NCBI GenBank assembly: GCA_036897485.1
Contig: JAYMTF010000993.1
Coordinates: forward strand, 1 to 27,474
DNA from: Pelargonium nanum
Taxonomy: Eukaryota > Streptophyta > Magnoliopsida > Geraniales > Geraniaceae
Direction: 5' to 3'
DNA length: 27,474 bases
Shown here: in pieces, positions 1 through 10,034 of the stretch
How positions within the stretch are numbered: the first letter of the stretch is position 1
How the letters are laid out: each line of letters opens with the position of its first letter
Notes under the pieces: model-generated
The model's database searches: none
Seen by the model: only the letters and a program-made list of their open reading frames with translations
What the model was told of the DNA's origin: nothing
Translations under genes and position numbers: made by a program

Positions 1-1201
1 TATAATGTAAGCTTTGTTCATCAATAAAATTATCAAGGGTTTAAGTCCCTTTTCAAAAGAAGAAAGGAGAAAAACATACACACCTATATTTCTCCTACTT
101 TAAGAGCACGTATGACTATGCGTGTAGGATCGAATTCACTTGGTCCTATCCACAATTCTTTATATTTAAAATGAAAATAATTTAGAATTTATATGAATCA
201 AAATTCAAAAGTAATAGATAAAGACACAAATTTATTAACTGAATAGGTTTGACAAAAAAAAACAAAAATTAATTTAGTCAGCATTTAGCACTGATCTCAG
301 ACCAGAGTAGACAAGAGACCGGGTTTTTATAAATATATTGGGCTATCGAAATGGTTTTTTATGGGCAATGCTCATAAATAAAATACAAACTTTAGTTGGG
401 CTGTAACAAGATTTGAATTAGACTTCGTGAAATGGGCTTTATTGGGCTAGAGTTATGGGCTTATTGGGCTTTTCCCAGCCTACACAACCCACGCAGTTCA
501 ATTGCGTAACTCAATTTTCTCATAAAATTATAGTACGCTCCCTACGTAGCACAGATATCTACCATGCAATAAAAAATTTATTAAAAAATGTTGTTTTCAC
601 ACTTGAAATTTTTGGGACTAGGTTTTCACTCGATACCCGATCTCCGATCTCTTGGACCTAGGGCTTGCACACCCCGATGAAACATATCATTAAATGTAAC
701 TTGTGGTGTGAGCCTCAAATCTCTCATAGAACGTGAAAATAAACATATCTACCAAATGAAATTACCAAATGAAATGGACATTACCGAATAAGCAAGTTAG
801 AGAGAGAATTTTAGAGAGTAAAAATGTGAAAAATGTTCCCTAGTTAGCCTATTACTTTCGCATGTGTTTACGAAGTAGGGCGTAGTATATATTGAGGTCC
901 TTGGAGGTTGTCAATGTGGCGTTCCTGACCCTAATCTCTTACTGGGTGCTTACCAATAGATTGCAGCACGGGACTATATATATGGGTGATTGCCTATTGA
1001 GTGTACTTTGCATAACATTTTTTTGAAGGAGCCCATTGTTCCGACGATTTGGATGACCTAGTAGTCCAATTGCTAGGGTATCCTGGTTTTTCGAGTAATT
1101 AGGATAGTGCAAGGTCCGAACGGTACCGACGAAAGAGTCTCATATTAGGATTAAAGGTGACGTTTAGGCTTTAGAATGAAAATAATGTGAAAGAATGAAG
1201 G

Positions 1202-1247
1202 CTCATGAAATGAGGATGTCCCATGAGTGGAGCCTCATAAAATGAGG
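1202..1247. repeat. Two adjacent near-identical short interrupted palindromes
   Basis: CTCAT-gaa-ATGAG lies at 1202-1214 and CCTCAT-aaa-ATGAGG at 1233-1247. The two 14-15 base units differ by one or two bases and could each form a tiny hairpin. The function is unknown and they may be part of a degraded repeat. Confidence 0.45.
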
Positions 1248-2165
1248 TCACAAGTGGAAAAATTCATGAATTAAGGAAGTCTCGTGAAAAGCTAATATTA
1301 GCGTTCCATAAGAAGATGTTTGAGGAATGAGTCTTGGAGTGTGACTCAAAAGGTTAGGCATGAGACTTTGTCATATACAAATTTGATTAAGTGTTGGAGT
1401 CTCTCCTTTCAAGAGATATCACATTCCATCATCGCATGCACTGCGGGATAACATATAAAACTTAATTTAGAGATTAAAAGTTTTCATAATTAGCTTAAAT
1501 TAATTTTTTTGCAGCTCTAATTCAACCGAAAAAATGGTTCACAAGTACATATTGTTGGTTGAAAATGACATGGAATAATGAAACATGTACTTCACCTTGG
1601 AGTATAAACTTCCAACCGATGGATGCGTTAGGTGAGACACAAAATTATTGATTAAATACGATATGTGAAAGGTCTAAATTTTGGTTGGAAAATATTCATT
1701 TTAGGTACCAATAAGAAAGATCTTTAATGGAATTTGGAAAATATTGCATAAGTACATATAGGTGTTGCTTAGGTCCTTGTGAATTTAATCTATTGTCGTC
1801 CTCATGGTATCAATGATGATTTGATCACCTACCTATTTGTAAACAAATCATAATGATATTATTAAAAAAACATTAAAATAGTATAGCTAGGTCGGTTGAT
1901 TTATTTATTGGTTTGAGGAGAGGTTGGGTGATTTTTAAAAGTGAATTTGACTGAATATTTATTAATTTTAGAATATATGGATTATGAGTAGATCGAAATG
2001 TAGAATAGTAGATGAAGAAACACACCATTTATGTGACCCTTAAAAATAATTAATTGCATTGTCTTATTATATGAGAGAGAGAAAAAAGAAGATAAACACC
2101 TCTCCTCTCTCAATTGAATTAAAATTGGAGTTCATTTATTGTAATGTATAAAAATCATCAATAAT

Positions 2166-2196
<31 letters not shown>
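2166..2196. repeat. (TA)n microsatellite
   Basis: An almost uninterrupted TA dinucleotide run with one TG interruption. Length polymorphism is likely. Confidence 0.9.
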
Positions 2197-2786
2197 GTAC
2201 TATATGTCACAAAAATTTGTTAACGCGCGCAAAAATGAGTTAAGCAGTAATGTATCAAATTCTCATAAATTAATATTGTTGAGTCTTGTCATTAATTTAA
2301 TTTCTTTTATAAGCAACGGTACATTTTATTCATCCAACTTGACGGTTCAAATAAAAGTACAAAGTGACGGGCGATCAAAGATAGAATGAGTAACACAATC
2401 TAGAAAACATTATCAACATGAACATGATTTATTGCTTCAACCATTACACTTGACTTTGAGCATATAATACAATTTTGTTCCAAAACTAAATAACAATTGG
2501 TATTTGAAAACTTAAAAATACACCACTTCTGCACAAACCTTAGCTATAAGCTTCCATCATTATTACTTTCTTTCACTTTATAACTTAAAAGGGATATTTA
2601 TATTTGAAGATAATGGGTAGTACTATTAATCACAATATTGACCCATATAACCCAATACTCAACTCTCAAATTAGAAAAAGAAAAGAATAAGAAAAAGAAG
2701 ACTTTTTGCCTTTCTTGATCCTAAAAAAACACAGAAGATTATACTCATATTTATAAGATAAAAAAGATTACGCCCTCGTAACTAAA

Positions 2787-4045
2787 TTAATTGCTAGCGT
2801 TTCTCCAAATCTCCTCGAGTTCCCTAGCAAAGGTCTTTTGCCTTCCCACAACGATTGTAATGTGATCTTTTTTCTCGAACAATTTAACTGTCGCGTGGGG
2901 AATTTTCTTTTGTACATTGTAGCTACATTCAACCGGAATTAGCTCGTCGTCAACGCCGTGAAATATATTGACGTCACATTTTACGACATCTCTGATGGAA
3001 TCCAAGTAGCCGTCAATTTTTCCGGCAGCACCACAAATGATGTTGTGGAGGGTGTGCCATGCTGCATTGTGTGTGTGGCAAAAGAAACCTTCAAGCAAGA
3101 ATGTCCTAATCCTGTAAAATTTTCAACAACAAAAATTAGTATTTTAGTACTAAAATATTGAGTAAATTAATGTTTTATTTTTAAGGATAGGTTGTTGGGA
3201 ATTATAAAAGAGGTTGTGCGAATTTGGAAAATTATGGAGTGCTTTAAATTTGAAGAACCAAATGTCTGCGGCTAATTCTAGTCTATGTCCGAAGCATTTT
3301 CTTACCAACTTACTTTGATTAATTATTCTAGGCTAATATAAAAATGGTGATAATTTGTACCCAAATATGTTGAGTATTTAGATTTCTTTGTAACAATAGA
3401 ATAAAATGAATCTGCTTAATTTTTGTGTCTGTCAAATCGGTACGAAATCGAACAAATAAATTTAAATTATTGTTATTGAACACTAAAAACACATAAATTT
3501 TTAAATTTCAATTGTCACTCTAATTATATAATATGCACAATTTTGAAATCAACACATACACTTAATAATCAAAAGTTGATTCAAACAAAATAAGTGATCA
3601 ATTTACTCCTACCAACTTATATGATTCTAGAACTCCAAAATTGATTAATAATAGTATTATATATATTTGATTTGGTTGGTCTAGATTGTAGATGAACCCT
3701 AAGGCCACGTATGTATTTATTAGATGCCCCTAACTATTGTATATTTTCCCAATTGGTTGGTTTGACATAAATAATATCCACTTAAATGCCCATATTTGTT
3801 TCTTGCTTAGAGATTATTAATAGAGTAAAACCTAGAAATTAGGTTTTGACCCATTTTCTCAAGGCATCATCTATTCACACCTGTGGTAATGTTGGTGGGC
3901 TACTGGGTGAGTTAAGATTTTCATTACAAAAATATTTCACGTGGCATTAATTGAAGATTGAATTGAGACTATACCTAGATGCAGAGCTATCATAAATTAG
4001 CATTATGACTCTTATTTTAATATATTTGTTTGTGTGTGTATATAC

Positions 4046-4084
<39 letters not shown>

Positions 4085-5927
4085 AATTAATTATGATCAA
4101 GAATTTATCATAAAAGCTGTATAATTTCAAACAAGAGGTATCGGGTTTGAGTCGCGTCTAGACCGTGTTATGAAGTTATAAGTGTGATGCGGGTTTTTTT
4201 TCATGTAATAATACTCAAATTAATAAAAATAATGTACATTGTTATAAATTTTGTATTTGTTATTGATGATGACAGATAGACCAACATCAAAAGTGACCAA
4301 TAATATTGAAAAAGAAACATTATATTTTATAATAAAAATCCACCAATACTGTTGATGACCAATAATAAAATATGCAAGAAAATAATAGACCAAACTCCAA
4401 AGTGTAAATATGGTTAGGTGATCAAGAAAGAGTGAAGTGAGCGAGACAAGTCTTAAAAGTGGTTGATGAGTTAAATTACCTGTTTCTTGTGACGACTTTG
4501 GCAAGAAACTCCCAAATACGATGGTTCTTGCAAATTAGAAGGCAAATCGTCCTGGAAATATGCTCATACCAGCAAGCTAGCGATGCACCAAACCCTATCA
4601 ATGGCCACACCCGCCTCGGGGCTATCCTCCGCATCACATATTGCGTGGCTTGCACTCCTTTTGGGGCCGGGTAATATGGCTATATACGTGTCACGTGCAC
4701 AAAACGTTAGTTTATGTTTACAAGTGTCAATTCATTTGATACGACACAACATGTTATAAAAAGTTATGACTTACTGGTGCGAGTAGCGTTAGAGATTTGA
4801 TGGAGCCGGGGTGCTTAACGGCAAGAGCTAGAGCCAAAATGCATCCTAACGAGTGAGCCACAATGTGGAACGATTTAACCTTGTGAGGTTCGAGAACCGA
4901 CCGTTCGATCATGTCTAGATGCTCTCTCATGGTGTAAAGCGAGTCCATTGGCTTGGGACTTCTTCCGAAACCCAACAAATCGATGGCAAATAACCGATAT
5001 GTCGATTTGGCCGCACTTGAAAAATTGGGAAATAAAGTTTCGGTCCAAAATGCAGAAGAGGAGATGAAACCATGAATGAAAAGTACATCTTCTCGTGCCT
5101 TATGATCTGTCACATAGTCACAAACGCACCAACACATCAATAAATGCGACCAAAGTACTAAAACTTAAATATTGTAAAACTATCACGTTGTTGGTTCAAA
5201 ATGTAACTTCGTTACAAAATCACATGAGACAATGCAAATGACCTGGTTTTAATTAGATCGGTCCACATAAAACTCTATATAGACTCCAACTAATCGAGTC
5301 TCAAACCCGAGATCTCGCTTAAAAGAAAATTTCCTAATATGACAAGTTCACGTATTTACCTCGTGGTTCTTCAGCTCGAACATAAAGTGTTTCTTTGCAA
5401 GAAGAGGTCCAAGAATTGCAGAAATTGCAGTCACAATCGGACCATCTCGGAACGGGATGCAACTTCTTCCCACCAACCTTCCCTTGCAGCATTTCCACGA
5501 TCGTAGAGCTAACGGTAAACGAAGACCGGACCGATCCTTTCTTGGTCTTCTCGCAAGAGTGCATAACGGCAGCGCTGTCCACCTTGAGCCTCTTGAGCTC
5601 CCGGGAGACGTCGGAGACCACCGGAGGGCGCGTGTAGAGCGTGTCGGAGATCTCCTCCAGCTCGAGCTTCGTGTTCGAAGAAGTAAGAGACACAATCTTG
5701 GACTCGCACCCTCTCTCGGACACCAAGATCTTGCCGCAGCTAGTAATAGCCTCCTTGGCGGAGGAGCAATAGCAAGGCTTCCACTCGGCTTCTGCGACGA
5801 AATCAGCCACTCTATAGACGAAACATAGTACAAAGTCGAGGAGGTCGAGGAAGGAGAAGACGAAGAAGCTTATGGCCTCGTTCGCGACCCGTCCGGTTAG
5901 TAGCAAAACGGACTTGGTTTTGTCCAT
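2787..5927 (-). CDS. BDG1: BODYGUARD-type alpha/beta hydrolase (cuticle formation), four exons
   Basis: The exons, in coding order, are 5927-5360, 5106-4775, 4679-4480 and 3111-2787; every intron is GT-AG and the frame holds throughout, giving 474 aa. The ATG at 5927 has a favourable ACAATGG context and an in-frame TAG three codons upstream. The N-terminus (about residues 7-41) is hydrophobic. It is followed by a Cys-rich EAEWKPCYCSS motif and a conserved PVPRWSDCDC segment. The hydrolase fold then begins: HG oxyanion motif at 201-202, nucleophile Ser275 in AHSLG, probable acid Asp422 in DDELIP, and His450 in KDHITIV. The triad is therefore intact. The BODYGUARD family acts in the epidermis, at the outer cell wall, and is needed for cutin and cuticle formation; its exact substrate is unsettled. 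Paralogue choice (BDG1 rather than BDG2 or BDG3) rests on similarity recalled from memory and on linkage to the BLT-like gene. Intron 3 (3112-4479, 1368 bp) is long and holds repeats; introns 1 and 2 are 253 and 95 bp. Confidence 0.93.
4049..4072. repeat. (TA)n microsatellite in BDG intron 3
   Basis: A pure TA run of 24 bases, preceded by a short TG run and followed by TATG repeats, inside the longest intron of the hydrolase gene. Confidence 0.9.
4105..4201 (+). mobile_element. SINE-like fragment in BDG intron 3
   Basis: A B-box-like GGTTTGAGTC (4144-4153) sits in a less AT-rich patch that ends in a run of eight T (4194-4201), the layout of several plant tRNA-derived SINEs. I cannot find a convincing A box or target-site duplication, so this is a partial or old copy at best. 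It lies antisense to the host gene. Confidence 0.35.
5262..5330 (-). mobile_element. SINE-like fragment in BDG intron 1
   Basis: Read on the minus strand, GGTTTGAGAC at 5307-5298 resembles a pol III B box and is preceded by GAGATCTCG, a common plant SINE context. No clear A box, tail or duplication is visible. It fills part of the 253-bp first intron. Confidence 0.3.
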
Positions 5928-6020
5928 TGTGCACTATCAAGAGAAAGAATAGATTGCTGATGATTAGGCCGAGAGACGATATGGGTGAGAATTTTGAAAG
6001 AGACAGTGGCGAGTGGCGAA

Positions 6021-6030
6021 GATTTAAATA
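6021..6030 (-). promoter_or_regulatory. Probable TATA box of the BDG gene
   Basis: The minus strand reads TATTTAAATC here, about 95 bases upstream of the ATG at 5927, which would leave a 5' UTR of roughly 60-70 nt. Further upstream on the gene strand is a CT-rich tract (about 6155-6182), typical of plant promoters. No other TATA-like motif is better placed. Confidence 0.55.
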
Positions 6031-7240
6031 CGGGTTAGAGACATAGGAAACATCCCCCGACTCGTCGGTTCTCTTCGCATGAAATGCGAAACCTATGGCA
6101 AATGATCGGAACGTCTTTTTCTAGTGTTGTAGTAACATGTTATTGGTGAAGACAAAGAAGTGGAGGGAGAGGGAGAGGAATAGGAATGTGGATCTTGAAA
6201 TGTTTTTGGTGATTTTAGGGTTATTTAAGCATATTTTTGTATGCGTAAATGACTTGAACCTTTCTCGTTTGATTGACGGAAACGTGTGGGAGAGCTTGTG
6301 TTGAGACTTGAGAGTGAGAGAGAGAGGAATTGATTGTTCATTTAACACCATTTGTTGGGCTAAGGGAAAAAGTTAGGTGGTGGTTGAACCTCCGGGTGAA
6401 GAAGAAACAACATAGCTATTGCTCACACACCATGACACATAATGGCAAATATATATTGAGCCCTAGGGGTAGCAATTTTACATCTTGAGGGAGGTAAAAT
6501 CTTCAATAATAGTGATTATGATATAAAAATTCTATAACACAACGTTGTCTCAGTTAGATTTATTTAACCGTACGAAGAGTTTCTAAACGTAAAAGATGAG
6601 TGTATGAACTAATACGCAATGCGAGGAGTAGACTATTATCAGCATGGTATATTTGATTAATATCACATTAGAATATTTGTGAAACTCTAGACCTACTATT
6701 TGTGTGGGTGGCCTTGAGTCAACATGGGTGACAAGATTGGTATCATGTTTTTCGACCACTCTTAGTAAGATGTTAACATTTCACTTTGTGCAGTAAATTG
6801 TATAGCACTAAACTTAATAAATTTGCAATTGTATCGAGCATTTATGTGCACAAACGATATAACTGTTAGTAGAGTGTATGTGATATCAACATATTAATAA
6901 TTAGATAATACTTGTGCAAATCTCTAAAAATATTTTAGGTATGACAACTGTAACAATGAACTCTAATCCCTCACTAGTATGTCACAAAATACAAATATCG
7001 AGAAAATTAACATCACAAAAATCATTTTCCATTTTGTAGTGACTTACTACTTGTACGCTCTTAATCAAAAACCTACCAAATTTAGAATCCATATTCTCAA
7101 TGTAATAATCACATAATGATAAAATGCTCAAGAAGGCCAAAAAATTCTCATTCACTAAATTGAAGTTATGAGGGAAAATGGAATTGGGTAGTGAGAATGA
7201 GGGGAGTGAAAGAGAAGTTGATCCAAGTCACATGTGATCA

Positions 7241-7248
7241 TAAATGCA
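7241..7248 (+). promoter_or_regulatory. L1-box-like motif upstream of BDG
   Basis: TAAATGCA matches the L1-box consensus TAAATGYA bound by epidermal HD-ZIP IV factors. It lies about 1.3 kb upstream of the BDG start codon, inside a small palindrome (AAATGC-AA-GCATTT). Such 8-mers are expected a handful of times by chance in AT-rich DNA of this size, so the function is only suggested. Confidence 0.25.
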
Positions 7249-7845
7249 AGCATTTGTTTTTCAAAGGAAATGGGTGCCCCACATACTACCCCAACCCAAA
7301 TTTTTAGTAGTAGGATTTTTTATGGGCTGTCCTCCACCTCCCACATCACTTCACTTCCCATCACCTTCTAGCTAAATATTAGCAATCACCATCATCTTAA
7401 GCTCTTAATTAATGATGATTATATGGTAATTAGGTTTTTAGTAATACTATATGTCCCAAAATTTGTACAAAATGATGTGTCAATAAATGACGCATGACAC
7501 ATCAAATATGATCATAAAATAGTTATTATCGTTAATTTAAACTGAAAACTAAGGACAACCTTATTAACTATAAAATTTGGGTAGGAAGGCAATCAACCGA
7601 TTAGCGGTCCATGGCCTCACTTAGCGATTGTGAGGATCGATCGAATTGCTATAAAATTTGGAAGAATATGCTTATTTTGGGTTTTAAAAGAAAAAAATGT
7701 AGATATTTCCAATTTCCATTTCTCTCTGTTGTAACATTAAGAATGATGTGTTAGTGTGAGTTTTGAGGAAACAACAATGACGAGATCAACGTTAATGGTT
7801 CGGAGAATACAATGAAATAAAGGTAAACAAATAAATTAAATTAAT

Positions 7846-7990
7846 TAGTTCAGATGGTTCATTTTGGCTTACATATGAGCCTCATTCACGTGATGTGCTC
7901 TATGTCGGTGACATGCGTTCGGTTCGAGCCTCAGGGGGTGACCAGCGTTTTCGGTCCGTTCATTGTAAATCTTAATTATAATATTTGACA
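7846..7990 (+). mobile_element. tRNA-derived SINE candidate
   Basis: TAGTTCAGATGG at 7846-7857 fits the pol III A box (TRGYNNARNNG) and GGTTCGAGCCT at 7921-7931 fits the B box (GGTTCRANNCC), in the right order and orientation. The segment is richer in GC than its flanks. The A-to-B spacing (about 63 nt) is longer than in a tRNA but tolerable for a SINE. The 3' end is approximate and I could not define target-site duplications. Confidence 0.55.
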
Positions 7991-8207
7991 AATGATAATC
8001 TAGTTAATTATTAGTATAATGTAATCGGATCGAATAACATAACATATTAATAAGTATAATTAATATGTTCAGTACAAAGTTTAACACGGCTTGTTGTGCT
8101 TCACACTATGCTCGAGTAATACTATAAGAAATCGCAAGTTTTAAAAAAATTGAGGTGAATCAAATATCTTAAAAGAAAATTATGGTTTAGTTTTAAAATG
8201 AAATTAA

Positions 8208-8513
8208 GGGCTACTTTAGTTGCAAAAATTAATTTTTATTTTCTGTTTTCGTTTTTATTTTCATTTTTATGACTAGTTGTAACATTTTTAAATTTTTTGT
8301 TTATTTTATATTTGGAGACGTAAAAATTAAAAATAAGCAATAAAAAAATAAGTTTTTTATTTGAAAAACTAAAAAAAAAATTGTTTTCCATTTTCAAGCT
8401 ATTTTGAATAACTGTTTTTAGAGTTTTTCAATTGAAAAGTTGTGCAGCTAAACAAGTTTTCTACAAATAATTTTCTAGAAAACTAGAGAAATACTACACA
8501 ACTAAACACACCC
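8208..8513. mobile_element. TIR-bearing MITE, about 306 bp
   Basis: The left end GGGCTACTTTAGTTG and the reverse complement of the right end, GGGTGTGTTTAGTTG, share GGG and the block TTTAGTTG with the same spacing. The interior is AT-rich with no coding capacity and carries further inverted copies of the AACTAAAC/TTTAGTTG motif. The ends are flanked by TTAA on the left and TTA on the right, compatible with a PIF/Harbinger 3-bp TTA duplication plus one extra base. A hAT origin is not excluded. Confidence 0.55.
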
Positions 8514-8728
8514 TTAGTTAATTTTTACAAAGCTTAACTCTTATCTTTAAACCCTTATTTTTATTAGTTGACCTACCAAAGAGGGTTATTCTCTTCTTTT
8601 ATTACATAATCTCTCCTCATCTGACTCAATCAGATTTAAATCTACTTAATCTTGTTTTTAGTTCGTTATAAGTAACGAAACATTTTAACATATGACTGAT
8701 TATAGGAGAATGAGAATTAAGAAATTTG

Positions 8729-9062
8729 ACATGAGACGAGATTGAAAGCAACCATAACATGACTACAAAACCACAAAATTTTAACGACTGCACTTTTTGA
8801 ATCTTAAATTCTAGACCATTTCACGACAGCGACTTCATGCTCATGTAACCACACTAAATGTTCATCGCTGAATTTCTTATCAAACAAAAGTAAAATCTAT
8901 CGCAACGAACGTATGGACACGAGTGAACAACTCAGAACACAAAATAAATATGATTAGATACTCGAATATTAGTTCGTAATTGGTCCAAATCTGCATAAAT
9001 CTTGTTCTGGACATGAGACAAGACTGAAAGCAACCATAACATATGACCACAAAATCACGAAA
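8729..9062. repeat. Direct duplication of a ~52-bp segment
   Basis: The segments at 8729-8780 and 9011-9062 begin ACATGAGAC, share TGAAAGCAACCATAACAT exactly, then continue with GACYACAAAAYCAC, differing by a few substitutions and a 2-base indel. They are 282 bp apart in the same orientation. No known element explains them. Confidence 0.7.
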
Positions 9063-9649
9063 TGCACTACAATCATTTGTCAATATTTAATGTATCTCTC
9101 ATTTCATTAAATAATATTAGGATTAAGTCACATAATTTTTTGGTTTCAACCATATATATAACTTCGTTAAAGATTAGTTGAAGGTAACAATATGCAAGTT
9201 GTCAAGAACAAATGCAATTTCTGTTCAATACCGAAAATATTTATGGTACACATATTGATGTTATTGTACAAGGATACAAATTTAGACCTATTTATAGAAT
9301 CTTACAATTAAATTAGAATTGCTAATAATGGTACGAAAATTGTCAACCACAGAACACACATGCTAATCTTAATTAATCATGACGCTCTGTGATTGCTAAC
9401 CAAACTCAACAGATATATGCAATGAAAATGATGTATTTTTGAAAATAGAGCTACAAGTCTAAACCAATAAATATTTGATTTAGACTAAGTTGGGAATGTG
9501 ATCGTGACAATTACATAAAATTTTGTATTAGATGATCACTCTGCTCCTACAAATACATTTAGATTGATATAGATAAAATGTTAATATGTTTGCCATAACT
9601 ATACTGGTTTGTTTTAGCTTAAACAAAAAAAAAATATGACTCATATACT

Positions 9650-9755
9650 CTAATCTTAATTTTTTTTGATAAACAAGCGTAGCTCGAACCTAAGATCTCT
9701 GGATGAGCAAACACCTTAAGCCAATTACTTTAATGATAGTTGGTCACTAATCTTA
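9650..9755 (-). mobile_element. Short SINE with A-tail and 9-bp target-site duplication
   Basis: Direct repeats CTAATCTTA at 9650-9658 and 9747-9755 bracket an 88-bp body (9659-9746). On the minus strand the body carries an A-box-like TGGCTTAAGGTG (9723-9712), a B-box-like GGTTCGAGCT (9690-9681), each one base off consensus, and an A-rich 3' tail next to the downstream duplication. This order (duplication, tRNA-like head, A-tail, duplication) is the signature of a LINE-mobilised SINE. It is short for a plant SINE and may be a truncated family member. Confidence 0.7.
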
Positions 9756-9810
9756 TTTAAAAACTCGTTTGGTGGACATTGTAGGTGGTTGGTCACGCTA
9801 CTACAACATT

Positions 9811-10034
9811 CATTACAAAAAAAAGTTACAAATTGTGACGGAAATTTGTGAGGAAAAATTTTCCGTCACAGTTCCGTCACAAATACACATTTGTGACGGA
9901 AATTTCTGTCACAACTATTTGTGACAACCCAAGCAATGACATAAATATTTTGTCACAGTTCCGTCACAAATTACATTTTGTGACGGATTTGTGACAGAAA
10001 TTTCTGTCACAGATTGCGAGTTTCTTTTGTAGTG
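9811..10034. mobile_element. CACTA (En/Spm)-type MITE, 224 bp
   Basis: The right end, read in reverse complement, is CACTACAAAAGAAA; the left end CATTACAAAAAAAA matches 12 of 14 bases. It is flanked by a perfect 3-bp duplication ATT (9808-9810 and 10035-10037), the size made by CACTA transposases. The inside is built almost entirely from subterminal repeats: TGTGACGGA or its complement occurs at 9834, 9862, 9873, 9892, 9960 and 9979, with TGTCACA variants between. It has no coding capacity, so it must have been mobilised in trans. Confidence 0.87.

Larger units (their letters stand above)
1..2786. other. Intergenic region, no gene recognised
   Basis: AT-rich DNA with stop codons in every frame; the short open frames at 455-661 and 2195-2389 resemble no family I know. 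The part from about 840 to 1450 is less AT-rich than its flanks and contains small inverted repeats, so it may be an old repeat remnant, but I see no termini or coding remains. The last 200 bases should include the 3' UTR of the minus-strand hydrolase gene that ends at 2787. Confidence 0.6.
5928..9649. other. BDG upstream region and intergenic DNA with small repeats
   Basis: The first 500-1300 bases are presumably the BDG promoter. Beyond that I see no gene. Open frames such as 6121-6351 (minus) and 8880-9083 (minus) are low-complexity and match nothing I recognise. The stretch holds a SINE-like copy, a TIR-bearing MITE and a local duplication, listed separately. Confidence 0.6.

Noticed and set aside
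2787-3098. Separate small gene suggested by the 103-codon frame at the end of BDG
   Set aside because: It is the last exon of the hydrolase gene: the frame continues upstream to an acceptor AG at 3113-3112 and carries the triad Asp and His.
5348-5833. Long overlapping open frames on both strands across BDG exon 1 (for example 5457-5828 plus and 5348-5833 minus)
   Set aside because: They are alternative-frame shadows of the GC-rich true exon, with Arg/Ser-rich translations of no known family.
6974-7042. Possible second CACTA element (TCACTAG start, TTTTGTAGTGA end)
   Set aside because: The inner bases of the two ends do not pair beyond a few positions and I see no matching 3-bp duplication.
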